Origin: Candidatus Zipacnadia bacterium
GTDB lineage: Bacteria > Armatimonadota > Zipacnadia > Zipacnadales > UBA5352
Direction of reading: 5' to 3'
Length of the DNA: 64,000 nucleotides
Assembly: GCA_029821735.1 (NCBI GenBank)
Contig: JALGSU010000015.1
Coordinates: forward strand, 1 to 64,000
Shown: piece after piece, positions 47,121 through 57,855 of the stretch
Numbering within the stretch: position 1 is the first letter of the stretch
Layout of the letters: the number at the start of each line of letters is the position of its first letter
Position numbers and translations under genes: made by a program
Notes under the pieces: model-generated
The model's database searches: none
What the model was told of the DNA's origin: nothing
What the model saw: only the letters and a program-made list of their open reading frames with translations

Positions 47121-50100
47121 TTACTCCGTGACCTCAAATATCGATTGCACGGCTGGCTGCCGCGCCTCAGCCGCCAGGTCGCGACCGTCAAGCGTCAGCA
47201 CCGACCCCTCCACCATCACCGCCGGCTTCAGCGTCCCATCGCGGTCGATAGTGACCACCGCCAGCTGCGCGTTGCTCGCGAACCCTTCGGCCGCAACATC
47301 CCCCGGCGCGTCCTGCAGCAACACCCAGTATTTCTCCTGCAACTCGTGCATGTTGTCGTTCTCCACCGTCACGTTGACGAGCGTTGTGTCGTCGTCATCT
47401 ACTACAAACCTTGCCCAGTCAGCATAGCCGGTCACGTCGAAGTCCGGCCCGTGGGGCAGCAGGATCGTGGTGAACGTCTTCGTCTCGCCGGCCTGCGCGA
47501 TCCCCGTCCAGCTCTGGCGTAACTGCGTGCCAGAGGTGCGATACGGGTTGTCTTCGTAGCGATCGAGCACGGTGAAGCGAGTGTCCTCGCGCGGAGCGTA
47601 CTTCACCAGCAGGTCCCACGCGGGGTTGCGGAACGAGTGCACGCCCTTGCCCAGCCCGAGACCCGTGAAGTAGATCCACTCATAGTAGGCGTTGAACCAG
47701 TTCTCACCCGCCTGCGGTCCAAGATCGCGGGTCTGCCAACAGGGCCCCACGCGCACCTTCATGTCTGCGTTGAAGGTGAGGCTATCTTTGACAAGCATGA
47801 ATCCGTTCTTCACGAAGACGATGTCGCGCACGTAGGTGATGGGAAGCTGCGAGTAGCGATCCGCACGCACGCGCGCATATGTCACCGCCCCGTCCTCAAC
47901 GAAGCGGGGCACCTCTGTCCGCATCGGGCGCGGATCGGCCGCCAGCCCCTCCATGTCTTCAACCCACATGGTGTTGTTGAAGTCCTGCGATCGCTCGTAA
48001 TAGCCCTGGCCGGCCAGCAGTGCCGTGTCGTGCACCATCATCGTCACGATATTCCCAGGCAACACACCGCAGTGCCCGCCCTTGTCCATCAACTCCACCA
48101 TTGCCCAGAGCTTCTGCGGGTCGTTGCCGGAGGTGAGAATGAGCTTGTCGGGCACTTTCTCGTCAACCATCTTCGCGCCACTCCACCCGGGCCGCGCCGC
48201 CTTATCCTCGGCCGTCTCACTCACCACGCGAGTGCGGAAGGTAACTTCGCTGTTCTGCTCAGTGGCAACGGGCGCGACGCTGTCGTCGGCATACAGCCAG
48301 GCCCGACAGAAGCCGTCCGCGGTGAAGTCTCGCGGCCCATGGTACTGGTCATGCCGAGGCGAGAAGTGGTTGTACATATACTCCGCAATGCGGTGTGCCT
48401 GCCACCGGAACCGCCCATCGCCGGTCAGCCGGCCCATCAGCTCGTAGTAGGCCATCGCCGATCCCGAGCCGGCGGTCCAGCCGCTGGTGTCGCCGAAGTT
48501 GGGCACCGCCCCCGACGGCGCCGCGTATCGCCGCCACCGGCCCAGCGCATCCACCCATTCTGGATGTTTGGCGACCTTGTCGAGCGAGTCAAACGCCATG
48601 TTCCACCAGACCGGATATCTGAACCCGACCCAGTGATAGCCTGCCGAATTGTCGGTGCAGTAACCGAACTGGTCATACTTGGGCTGATGCCAGTCGATGT
48701 ATTCGTTGATCCGGGGCGAGACGGGTTTGCCGAGCTGCTCGGCGAAGAACTTCGCGATTTGCATCACTCCGAAGCGATGCCAGCAGCGATTGTGGTAGCC
48801 CCACTCGCCAAACATCCATCCCTCGTCATGCTCGGTGGCAATCCGCGCCCATATCTCCTGGAAGTCCTGCTCAATGCCCGCCGGAGCGAGATCGGTGCCC
48901 GGATCGTGCTGCCAGATCAGATACCGCGCTTCGCACAAGGGCAGCATCTTGTCCCTGTCGATCGTTGTCTTCTGATTGCCGATAGCTACTTCCAGCCCGC
49001 GTCGCACCCAGTCGGCGTACTGCGGGTGGCCCGTCAGTTCATAGAGCGCGTATGCCTTGATCACATTGCCCGCGATGTGGGAGGCCTTCTGTTCGATGTA
49101 GATGTCCATGTACTTCTCCAAGTAGTCGGCCACGTGCGTCCGCATATAGAGCTCGTAGCCGCTCCTGTCATTGATGTAGCCATGTTCGAGAATGCCGCGC
49201 CGGTGGTCCTCGTATGCGTTGTGGACCACTCGGTCGGGGCGCATGTGATGCACTTCACCGGGCGGATTGGCGATCATCGGCGCGGGCTCGGCCCCGGCCA
49301 GCAGTTCGTATGGTTCGGCGCGCAACATCACCGCGTCCCCGCCGACTTCGGCCGCCAATCGCACCTCATAGCCGCCCGGCTCGCCGGGCATCGCGTCCAG
49401 CGTCAGCACGTCGCTCACGCTCTGGCCATTGGCAGCCTGCTCGTTGATCTCGACGCTACCGACTTCGCCCTCGGGGCCAATCAGAGCCAGGCGCTTGACG
49501 GTCAGATCAGCGCCGCGCGCGTCCGCCTGATAGCGCACCGTCCATTTGCCCCCAGCTTGCGGGCGACTGCTCGACATGGACAGTATCGCCGTCGCTGCAG
49601 CCGAGCCCAGCAGGCGGAAGACCGATCGCTCCTTCGGGTCGCCACTGAAATTCCAGCCAAGCTGATTGAGCTTCTCATCGGCGTCGATGTCGCCGAGCAG
49701 GAAGCACGCGTGCAGCACGTCGCCGGCCTGAGGCGCAACTTCCATGTCAGCCCAAGGCACTGCCGCCTCGACGATGTAACCCGCCTCGGTTTCGCGCGTC
49801 GCAACCAGCGAGTTCTCGGTCAGCTTCCAGTAGCTGTCGACGGTGTCGAGCTTGCGGCCGCCGGGATCATCGATGAGTTGTCCGCGAGCGCCGGGATGCA
49901 CTTCATACCGGACGTTCAAGTTCGGGGAGTCAGTGAAGGGACTGTTGGTCTTCAGCGGCTTGCGGAAGCTGTGTATCTGGAGCATGACGCTGTCGCAAAA
50001 CCACCCGGCAGGCCCTGCGTTGTGCGCGCCGCCGGGCCTGATGCCGCGCAAATCATCATCGGTGACATCGCCCGCAACGTAGAGATAGGTCTCATCCCAT

Positions 50101-50369
50101 CCCAGGGCAACCCGCGCGCTGAGGTCAGCCGAACCCTTGAACGGGTTGTCTGGGTTGGTCGTCAGCGCAGTGATAGTCGCGTCCTCAGCGGCCTGCCCGG
50201 CGTCGATGAGATAGCTCCTGCGTGCCATATCCCACTCGCCAAGGTCGGCGTCGACCGTCACGGCGAATTGCTCGATCATCAGCTCGTCCGGGGCAGGCAC
50301 CACTTCAGCCGCTCGTGCCGCGCAACTCGCCAGAATCGTGATCGCCAGCACCATCGTCGCACGCTTCAC
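47121..50369 (-). CDS. Large secreted CBM9-like plus alpha/alpha-toroid protein (heparinase-like)
   Basis: A 1082-residue protein with a signal peptide (VLAITILASCAARAA). The start is GTG 50369, with GGAGGGAG upstream. Residues 35-250 form a CBM9-like domain (VDADLGEWDMAR, DETYLYVAGDVTDDD, YIVEAAVPWADMEV). An alpha/alpha-toroid-like region (about 380-700) has repeated aromatic helices (YALYELTGHPQYADWVRRGLE). A beta-sandwich of the heparinase II/III or PL8/PL15 kind follows to the end (MLVKDSLTF, NAYYEWIYFTGLG). Such a layout is usual for polysaccharide lyases on uronic-acid glycans, but I could not place catalytic Tyr/His residues. It lies between the transporter genes and the intracellular enzymes. 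Confidence 0.62.
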   Translation of the reverse strand: MKRATMVLAITILASCAARAAEVVPAPDELMIEQFAVTVDADLGEWDMARRSYLIDAGQAAEDATITALTTNPDNPFKGSADLSARVALGWDETYLYVAGDVTDDDLRGIRPGGAHNAGPAGWFCDSVMLQIHSFRKPLKTNSPFTDSPNLNVRYEVHPGARGQLIDDPGGRKLDTVDSYWKLTENSLVATRETEAGYIVEAAVPWADMEVAPQAGDVLHACFLLGDIDADEKLNQLGWNFSGDPKERSVFRLLGSAAATAILSMSSSRPQAGGKWTVRYQADARGADLTVKRLALIGPEGEVGSVEINEQAANGQSVSDVLTLDAMPGEPGGYEVRLAAEVGGDAVMLRAEPYELLAGAEPAPMIANPPGEVHHMRPDRVVHNAYEDHRRGILEHGYINDRSGYELYMRTHVADYLEKYMDIYIEQKASHIAGNVIKAYALYELTGHPQYADWVRRGLEVAIGNQKTTIDRDKMLPLCEARYLIWQHDPGTDLAPAGIEQDFQEIWARIATEHDEGWMFGEWGYHNRCWHRFGVMQIAKFFAEQLGKPVSPRINEYIDWHQPKYDQFGYCTDNSAGYHWVGFRYPVWWNMAFDSLDKVAKHPEWVDALGRWRRYAAPSGAVPNFGDTSGWTAGSGSAMAYYELMGRLTGDGRFRWQAHRIAEYMYNHFSPRHDQYHGPRDFTADGFCRAWLYADDSVAPVATEQNSEVTFRTRVVSETAEDKAARPGWSGAKMVDEKVPDKLILTSGNDPQKLWAMVELMDKGGHCGVLPGNIVTMMVHDTALLAGQGYYERSQDFNNTMWVEDMEGLAADPRPMRTEVPRFVEDGAVTYARVRADRYSQLPITYVRDIVFVKNGFMLVKDSLTFNADMKVRVGPCWQTRDLGPQAGENWFNAYYEWIYFTGLGLGKGVHSFRNPAWDLLVKYAPREDTRFTVLDRYEDNPYRTSGTQLRQSWTGIAQAGETKTFTTILLPHGPDFDVTGYADWARFVVDDDDTTLVNVTVENDNMHELQEKYWVLLQDAPGDVAAEGFASNAQLAVVTIDRDGTLKPAVMVEGSVLTLDGRDLAAEARQPAVQSIFEVTE

Positions 50370-50411
50370 AGTCGCTCGCTCCCTCCAACGTTTCGCCGAA
50401 ACCGATACCCT

Positions 50412-52412
50412 CTATTTCATCGTCGGGATGATGATTCCCCGCAAAATGATGTTCTGGCAGAACATGAAAACCAGCAGCGTCGGGATGGACCCGAGCACAA
50501 ATGCCGCCATCACCATGTACGGGAACTCGGCCGCGGTCTGCTGGTACTGGTAGAGCCACACCATCAGCGTCCACATGTGCTTGTCCTGACAGACCAGGAA
50601 GGCCCACATAAAGCCTCCATACGCCGCCATGAACGACAGCAGCGCCATGTAGGCCATGATCGGCTTGGTCAGTGGCAGCACGATGCGGCTGAAAATGGTC
50701 AACTCGCCCGCACCGTCGAGCGTCGCTGACTCGAAAAGCTCTCCGGGAAGGCTGTCGAAGAAGCCTTTGAGCAGGAATATCGAGAACCCGCTGGCCAGTC
50801 CGGGCAGCACCAGCGCCGCGAAAGTGTTCAGGAACCCCAGTTCCCGCAGCAGCAGAAAGTTCGGGATCATCGAGACCTCGGCAGGGAAGGCCATCGTCGC
50901 CAGCAGGAAGAGCAATATCTGGTGTGTCCGCCGCAGCCGGAAGCGGCTCAGCGCATACGCCGCCAGCGGGTTGACCGTCAGCGTCGCTGCGATGCTCAAG
51001 AGCACCAAGATGAAGGTGTTCAGTAACGCCCGCCCCTGGACGGTCATGAAGCCGAATACCTGCCTGAAGTTGAAGGTCAGGCACTGCCGAACAAATGAGG
51101 TCTCATGGTCGAGGAATTGACCATAGTCGACCTCGGCGATGGGCACCCCAATCTCGTCAAGCCCGCCCGCGTGCCAACCGCACGCCGCGTTGACGCCGGC
51201 CACGGTCCCGTAGCGACCTTCCAGGAACTCCCGGTAACTGCTTTCGGCGGACACTTGCCAGCGCAGCAGACGCTCCGGGCTCTGGCCGCCCAGAAACTCG
51301 CGCCACAGGTTCCGCTCCAGTGCGCTGGTCGGGGCGGTGCCTGTGAATGGCACGTCATCCCAAGACGTGTAGTCGGCCTCGACGAGCCGATTGAAGCGCG
51401 CCAGCCCGCCAGCCCTCTCGCGCAGGAAATCGATATAGTCCGGGCGCGCATCCACCGGCGCTCGCACCATCCACAGCGGCCATTTCTCATGGATGAAGGC
51501 CGTCCACAGTTCGCGCAACTTGGGGTTGTCGGGCCTGGCGACGGGTAGTGCCAGCTCGGCATAGCAGGCTATCGACAGGCCCGTCGCAGCTTTGAACGCC
51601 TCCAGTTCTCCCGCCGAGTTCTCCAGGTAGCGCACCCACAGATGCTGTGCGGTGATGGGGATCTTCCGCTCGGGAGGGAGATCCTCAACGAACTCAAGGT
51701 AGTCGCGGAAGCGCTGCTCATCGAGCGGCGGCAGCCACTCGCGCAGGTGGTATGGATAGGCCGCCTCACTGAACATCTCCACCAGGAAGAAGCTCGTGAA
51801 GCGCGCCTCCTGCCATGAATCGGCCATCGCCGCCAGCGCGTGCTTCTCCAGTTCACGCGGCGACAGATCCTCGCGCAGCTCTCCGCTGGCAGAGAGATAC
51901 GCTTCCTCGTACTTGTTGCGCATGAACACCTGATAGTCGGCCCGCGTGAAGCGCGCGAACATCGGCAATGTCATGAGCGGGTCGAGCGTCGCCAGCCACT
52001 CTTCATAGTCCAGCCCAATGCGCTCGATCTGTTCGGGCATCACAGTTTCAGCCCCGAACATGAAGGCCGGCTCCTCGGCGAACGCGGGGTCTTCGCGCAT
52101 CCCGCGGAAAGAACTCCACTGCGGCTCGGGCCGGTACGCGGCGGAGAACAGCCGGAAGTCGCGCGGGAACTTGCGGTTGACGCTGAGATACTTCTCCGCC
52201 AGGAACTTCATATAGCGTTCCTGCCGGTCATACAGATACCGAGGCACCGGCGAATAGCGCTCGTAGTCCCAATCGTTGGAGACCGAACTCGAGAGCATGA
52301 TCAGGAACGGGAGAAGCATGCTCAGACCACCCAGAACAAGCAGCAGGTAGCTGCCTCCCAGGAAGCCGATAACGGACAAGTTCTTTCTCCCGACTTTCGG
52401 TACTATCGGCAT
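50412..52412 (-). CDS. MalG-type ABC sugar permease with a very large extracytoplasmic insertion
   Basis: A 666-residue protein. Helix 1 is at about 17-45 (GGSYLLLVLGGLSMLLPFLIML). The usual MalG core resumes near 460 (LLNTFILVLLSIAATL) and includes ESATLDGAGELTIFSRIVLP, an EAA loop that contacts the ATPase, and a hydrophobic C-terminus. Normal MalG-type permeases are about 280 residues. Here about 415 residues sit between helices 1 and 2, on the outside face. The insertion contains at least three units of the form YxxFLxxxxxxLxxxNxxxxxxxSWDDVPxP, which resemble motifs of GH42-like proteins. It is paired with the binding-protein/MalF fusion 18 bases upstream. No strong ribosome binding site is visible. 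Confidence 0.82.
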   Translation of the reverse strand: MPIVPKVGRKNLSVIGFLGGSYLLLVLGGLSMLLPFLIMLSSSVSNDWDYERYSPVPRYLYDRQERYMKFLAEKYLSVNRKFPRDFRLFSAAYRPEPQWSSFRGMREDPAFAEEPAFMFGAETVMPEQIERIGLDYEEWLATLDPLMTLPMFARFTRADYQVFMRNKYEEAYLSASGELREDLSPRELEKHALAAMADSWQEARFTSFFLVEMFSEAAYPYHLREWLPPLDEQRFRDYLEFVEDLPPERKIPITAQHLWVRYLENSAGELEAFKAATGLSIACYAELALPVARPDNPKLRELWTAFIHEKWPLWMVRAPVDARPDYIDFLRERAGGLARFNRLVEADYTSWDDVPFTGTAPTSALERNLWREFLGGQSPERLLRWQVSAESSYREFLEGRYGTVAGVNAACGWHAGGLDEIGVPIAEVDYGQFLDHETSFVRQCLTFNFRQVFGFMTVQGRALLNTFILVLLSIAATLTVNPLAAYALSRFRLRRTHQILLFLLATMAFPAEVSMIPNFLLLRELGFLNTFAALVLPGLASGFSIFLLKGFFDSLPGELFESATLDGAGELTIFSRIVLPLTKPIMAYMALLSFMAAYGGFMWAFLVCQDKHMWTLMVWLYQYQQTAAEFPYMVMAAFVLGSIPTLLVFMFCQNIILRGIIIPTMK

Positions 52413-52430
52413 GATCGCATTGCGAGTAGC

Positions 52431-55099
52431 CTAGTCCTCCGCTCTCCTGAATTCCACTCTCTTGAGTATCCGCAGTTGCCAGACGGTGAAGCCAATGAGC
52501 ATCGAGCCAAGTATCCACGCCGTGGCTGTCGCGGGCCCGAACTTCAGGTCCGCGTACGCGGTGTACCAGATATGCAGGCTGAGCACGCGCGTGCCCGCGG
52601 CGCCACCCGTCATCACGAAGATGTTCTGCATCTGGTGGAACGTGCCTATGAAAGCGCCCACAAAGTTGATCACAATCAGGGGGTAGAGCATAGGGAGCGT
52701 GATGTTGCGGATTTTGCTCAACATCCCGGCGCCATCGAGGTCGGCGGCCTCGTACAGGTCATCGGGCACGGTCTTCAGCGCAGCCAGGTAGATCAGGCTG
52801 CCCATCCCCGCCCCCGCCCACAGCACCGGGAGCACCACGCATATCGGGGCCCAGAAAGTGTCGCCGAGCCAGTCGATGGGCGTAACCTGCGCTCCGAACA
52901 ACGCTCCCGCGCCCATGACCATCCGGTTAAGCAACCCATGCGCTGACCCCTCGAACATCTGCTTCCACATGAGCATGACGACGACGCCGCTGCATACCTG
53001 CGGCAGGAAGAAGACCGTGCGGAAGAATGTCTTCGCGCGGGGGATTTCGTTGAGCATGATCGCGAGGATGATGGGCGCAACGAAGGTCAGCCCCAGGGCC
53101 ACACCCACGTACTTGAGCGTGGCCAAAATCGACTGCTGGAACTGCTCATCCAGGACCACGTTGATGAAGTTGTCCATCCCTATCCAGCTGCGCTGCCCCA
53201 TCAGCCGGTAGTCCATGAAGGCCATCGCAGTCCCACGCACCAGCGGGTAGTATGCCCACAGAGCGATCGAGAGCAGCGCAGGCGCCAGCAGGGCCCACGG
53301 CAGCCACACGGAGTGAACGTTGCGCTTGCTCTGAGTGCGCTCGGACTTCGCCAGCTCGACCTCGGCCTTCTCGCGCATTGCTCGGTAGAACAGAAGTCCG
53401 AAGAACCCAACGATCACCAGCGCCACCGCCAGCCCTATGTATGCGCGGTGCCGGTAAACGCGCATCTCTTCCTCCGGCCGCGATCGCATGATGTAGCTAT
53501 TGGCGCGATGCTCCGCCGCTGCGAGAGCCGCGACGTAGTCATACTCGGGGTCTCGCGCCAGTTCGTCGAAGATCATCGCCAAATCGTTGCGCGCCACCTG
53601 CAACCAGTTGGCGTTCCACGGCTCGTAACGACGGAAGCGCATGATCCGCCCGTAGTCACGCCGCCAGTGATCGGGGATCTCCTCAACATACTCGTCCATG
53701 CCCGCGCGCCGCAGTTCGTCAGGCGTCGTGAACATCGCGAGGCCCTGCTGGACCATGTAGCGCGTGTACATCGTCTTACCGAGGTCACTGCCCAGACTCG
53801 CGGCGATCGTCCACGATTTCTCGCGCTTGATTCGCTGGCGGTCCCCCGCCAGCCCAGGGCTCAGGCCCAGCCAGTGCGGTTCGAGATACAGCGCAGGCGG
53901 CATATCGGCAGTGCGCGGCGGCACGGCCCAGAAGCCCATCTGGTCGGGTCGGACCTCCAGGCTCGAGGTGAAGTCGACTGTCCCCACGCCCGCCTGGTAG
54001 CACGCAATCTCTCCCCGCTCGAACAGTTCGTTCTTGTGCACGGGGTCGTCAGTGGTATAGGTGCGGGCAACGCCCTGGATGATGTCGTCCCGGGCGAAGC
54101 GTATGCGCTTGCCGTCACTCGGGCGTGTGACCATTCCGGCCGCGATGTCCGCCTCAGTCAGGTCGATCGGTTCCTCGGTCTCGGGGTCTCGGATCCACTT
54201 CTGATAGAAGCAGCGGTGCAGAAAATCGTAGGCGGCGATGACCTCGGGTGTGCCGAAAGTCACTTTCCACTCGCTGGGCAGGTAGGCCAGGCTCTCGCCG
54301 GTATCCGGATCGAGGAACGCCAGTTCCTCCTTCGGCCACCAGTGCGTCTTGCCCGTGTCCGGATTAGTTTTGCCCTCCAGCACGAAGTTCCCGCCCGACG
54401 CCCACACCCACGGGTAGAGATAGATGTGGAAGCGGTGCAGATACAGACCCCACCGCCCCGATTGGTGCTTGGCGCCGGTGATCTGCATGTGTGGCCACGT
54501 AAGCCGCTGCATGGCGTAGAAGAACTCGTCCCAATCGGCGGGCGGCTCCTCGCTCACACCATGCTCGCGCAGCAGGTCTTTGCGGTAGATCAGGCCGACG
54601 TAGTCAGCCCGCCGAGCAGGAATGGAGTAGACCGTCCCCTCGCTGGTGACGATCTTGCGCTGCATTGGCGTAAGTTGCTTCCAGTAATCCCACAGTGCCT
54701 CATCGTCATCGATCTGCCCGTTGAGATCCGGCTTTCCCTCTGGGCCAAGCTTCGCCTCTCCGTTGCTGAGCACCCCGTCATGACCGACGAACTCGTTCAG
54801 TGGCTGCAGGAATCCCTGCTCACGGAAGCTGGCGATCTGGTTGGTCCACATGTTGAAGACGTCGGGCCCGGCACCCGTCGCGAACGCCATGATCTTCCCT
54901 GACGTGTAGCCCATTCCGCCCTGCACCTGCAGCGGCGAGAACCGCGTGCAGATGATGCTGGGATCCTCGCGCATGACCTCAAAGCACACCAGCGGAATTC
55001 CGGCTCGGCAGCGAACCCAACGCACGCGCGCAGGATCATGGCCGCCACCAGTCCAGTCAGGACCGTGCGCGGCCATGCTCGCCCTCGATTATGCGCCAC
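52431..55099 (-). CDS. Solute-binding protein fused to MalF-type ABC permease (N-terminal frameshift)
   Basis: One long frame of about 860 codons. The first 540 residues are a family 1 extracellular sugar-binding protein (GKIMAFATGAGPDVFNMWTNQI, YSIPARRADYVGLIYRKDLL, YPWVWASGGNFVLEGK). A membrane helix follows (YIGLAVALVIVGFFGLLFY, about 545-567), then a short basic cytoplasmic linker, then a complete MalF-type permease from about 590 with the EAA loop YEAADLDGAGMLSKIRNITLP near 775. The signal peptide (GTG 55099, TVLTGLVAAMILRACVGFAAEP) lies in a different frame, which breaks near 55010. A single-base error in GGAATT could restore it, but lost codons are also possible. No transport ATPase is nearby. 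Confidence 0.82.
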
Positions 55100-55109
55100 C
55101 CGTACCCCG

Positions 55110-57855
55110 TCACCGACCGTCAGCGTAAAGCGCCCCCACTTCCTCGGAGTTCAGTGACCTCGTGTAGAGGCGAATCGCGCCGACGTCGCCCTGGTAGTAG
55201 TCCTTCTTGCCATACCACGAGCCCACATGGAACTGCTGAGTGTACGCGAACCATTCGAATCCGAGCGATTCCGTATCGTAGGCCTGCTCCTCAAGCTTCT
55301 CGCCATTGATGTAGAACGCTGCAACGCCGTCCGCATGGGTCGCCGCCACATGCGTCCACTCCCCGATGGGGATGTGCATCGTACACCAGCCGCAGTTCGC
55401 CCTCCGCCGCCCCGCCCTTGTCGACCCACAGTCGCGGCTGGTTTCGGTAGTGGAAGATGTACGAGCGGGTGATCGCCTCGGGCATGTCCCCGGGGCGCAC
55501 CCAGAACTCGTAGCTGAAAGCCTGCATCGGGAAGATGGTACGCTGATTGTTGTCATCAGGAGCGCCCAGCGTCGGCTCCAGGATCGGTTTGATGGGAATG
55601 GTCCCGTCATCATCAAGCCCGTCGAAGCGCAGGAAGCCATTGCCGTCCTCCGCCATCCATTGTGGCCCGGCCAGGAAGAGCGCGTGCCCATTCCGGCTCT
55701 CATCATAGACCGCCTTTAGCGGCTCCTCGCTCATCGGCAGGTCGATGAGCAGGTCCTCGCTTGCCTCCATACCCGCCGGCACCGGCACCACCGTCACCCG
55801 CGGGGCCTCCTCCACCCCAACGGCCCCGAACGCGACGTCGTCGAGCCACACCTGCCCCGTGCCATCCAGCTCGAAGGTGATCGTGGTCGAGTCCCGCCGC
55901 TTCGGGGCCTCGGTCAGGAACGAGAACCGGGTCCAGCCGTTGTCGCCACGGGCCCCCATGTAGAAGACATCTTCGGGTTCAGCCCCATACGAGTACTTCA
56001 CGCGCGCCTGCAACCCTCGGCCCTTTACCCCCTCGGACTTCACCCATCCGCGTAGCCACCACTTGTCAGCATACTGTTCGATGGCATATTGGTAGACTTG
56101 CACGGAGGCGTTGCCGGGTCCGTCGATGCGTAGCGAGTGGCTGTCCTCTCGCCCGACTTCCGCGTCCGGAATCCCCTGCTCCCAGACCATCGTGTGAGTT
56201 GGGTCCGGCCGCTCCGAGAGTTCGTCGAAAGTCGTCCCGTCAGGCCTGAATGTCGCGTAGCGGTCCGTCGAAGTCAGTACTTCGGGAGCGGGCGCGCTCT
56301 GGGCGTAGATTTTCGCCGCCTCATCCATCGGGATGCCCGTCATCACAAGCGTGTAGTTGCGCTCGGTTCCGGGATCGAGCTTGATCCGTGCCCCCTCCTC
56401 CTTATGGTGGAAGTCATAGCCCCAGTGACACAAGCCAATGCGGAACTCTCGGTCAAGCGCGTCGGGGTCATCCCACCCCATCGTGATCTTCCACGTCGGA
56501 CACACCAGCGGGTCCGGGTAGAGGAACGATGTCACCTCTCCCCACTTGGTCGCCAGATTGTTGTAGCCACCCAGATAGTCAATCAGCGGGTAGCGCGCCC
56601 AGCCGCCGGCCTTGGCCTCATACACGTTCCACTCGTGCTCACTGGCGTTCCACTGGTGAGTCACCTCCGGCCCTGGCTCGCGGTTGTTGTAAGTAAGCGG
56701 GTCGGCCAATTCGTAGTAGTGGTAGTCCGACGGCTCCTCCCACGTGAACGTCACCTTCGCATCGTAGAGGTACCGGTAGACCTCCCGTTCAGCGTCCCAG
56801 TCAACCGTGCATACCTCTTCGGCCCGAGCCATTCCGGGCTCCTCAAGCACGAAGTCAAAGACCAGCTTCTCCCCCTGCTCGGTGATGTTCAGCGCGCTCG
56901 GCAGCTCCCCCGTGAGCGGCAATACACGCAGATACACCTTTGGCCCGACCCATGTGTAGTATTCGGGCCGCCAGCCGGGCCGCAGCTTCACGGCCTCGTG
57001 GAACATTGCCTCACGGCTGCCCTTGTATTTCGGGTCATTTCCCTGCCGCCAGTAGCGGCTGATGGGCTCGTTACCGTCGAAGATGATGACTCCGTCAGAT
57101 GGCTCCTGCCCGAATGCCGGGTGCCCCAGCATCAACCCCTCAGTTGTCTCGATCCGCAGATCCGGAACATGCGGCGGAACCGTCTCGCCAGACGGCTCAA
57201 GCTTCGTAACCGCGAAGTCTTCAAAGCGCACCCTTGACTGCCAGGCGGCCAGACCCACCTGCCCATTCTCATGCGGTAGCGATCGGTCCCAGTAGTCCAT
57301 GACCGCCACGCCATCGAGACTGGCGGTGAAATGCGCGCCGTCGGCCTTCACGGTCAGGTTGTGAGGAGCACCGACTTCCACCTTGCAGGGGATCAACTGG
57401 AGGAACGCGCCCGTGGAATCCCACAGGGCCAACTCCCCCCGGTCTGCGGACAGCTGCACCCGGTAGAAGTTGAGCGCATCGCTCCAGCGCACGATCACCC
57501 CGACGTCCCATCCGGGCAGGTTCTCGCCCCAGTGAAACCCCCAGCGCACGCAGCCGCCGGGCAACTGACGGCCCTTCCGGGCGCTCTCCTCCACCGTGAA
57601 CTTCACGCTGATCTCCTGAGCCGGGCCCTGATCGCCCGGCAGCAGTCGTTGGGTCCAGAAGCGCGTGAGGCCCTGAGCAACAACCGCCCCGCCCTCATCG
57701 GCCCAACTGCCATGCGGTGGCTTCTCGGTGTCCGAGCCCTGCAGACTCAGCGCCTCGCCCCATTGCGCAACAGGCGGGGCCGACCACTCGGCTCCAGCCA
57801 CAGAAACGGCTGCAAGCGTTACCCCCGCGATGAGACCCAGTAGCATCCGCATCAT
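55110..57855 (-). CDS. Secreted multidomain protein with C-terminal LamG domain (one frameshift)
   Basis: A protein of about 915 residues if a frameshift near 55380 is repaired. The signal peptide is MMRMLLGLIAGVTLAAVSVAGA. Residues 30-215 form a jelly roll (FWTQRLLPGDQGPAQE, NFYRVQLSADRGELALWD). Beta-rich domains follow, and a CBM-like domain lies near 570-700 (HSLRIDGPGNASVQVYQY, QVWLDDVAFG). The C-terminus is a LamG domain (FSYEFWVRPGDMPEA, IPIGEWTHVAATHADG, GAIRLYTRSLNSEEV). The domain is cut mid-strand: RLVYDAH in one frame continues as IPIGEWTH in the other. The start overlaps the upstream stop as ATGA. No catalytic domain was recognised. Confidence 0.6.

Noticed and set aside
47637..50729. 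A 1030-codon plus-strand open frame
   Set aside because: It is antisense to the signal-peptide-bearing CBM9/toroid gene, its composition is Arg/His/Val-rich and it shows no domain.
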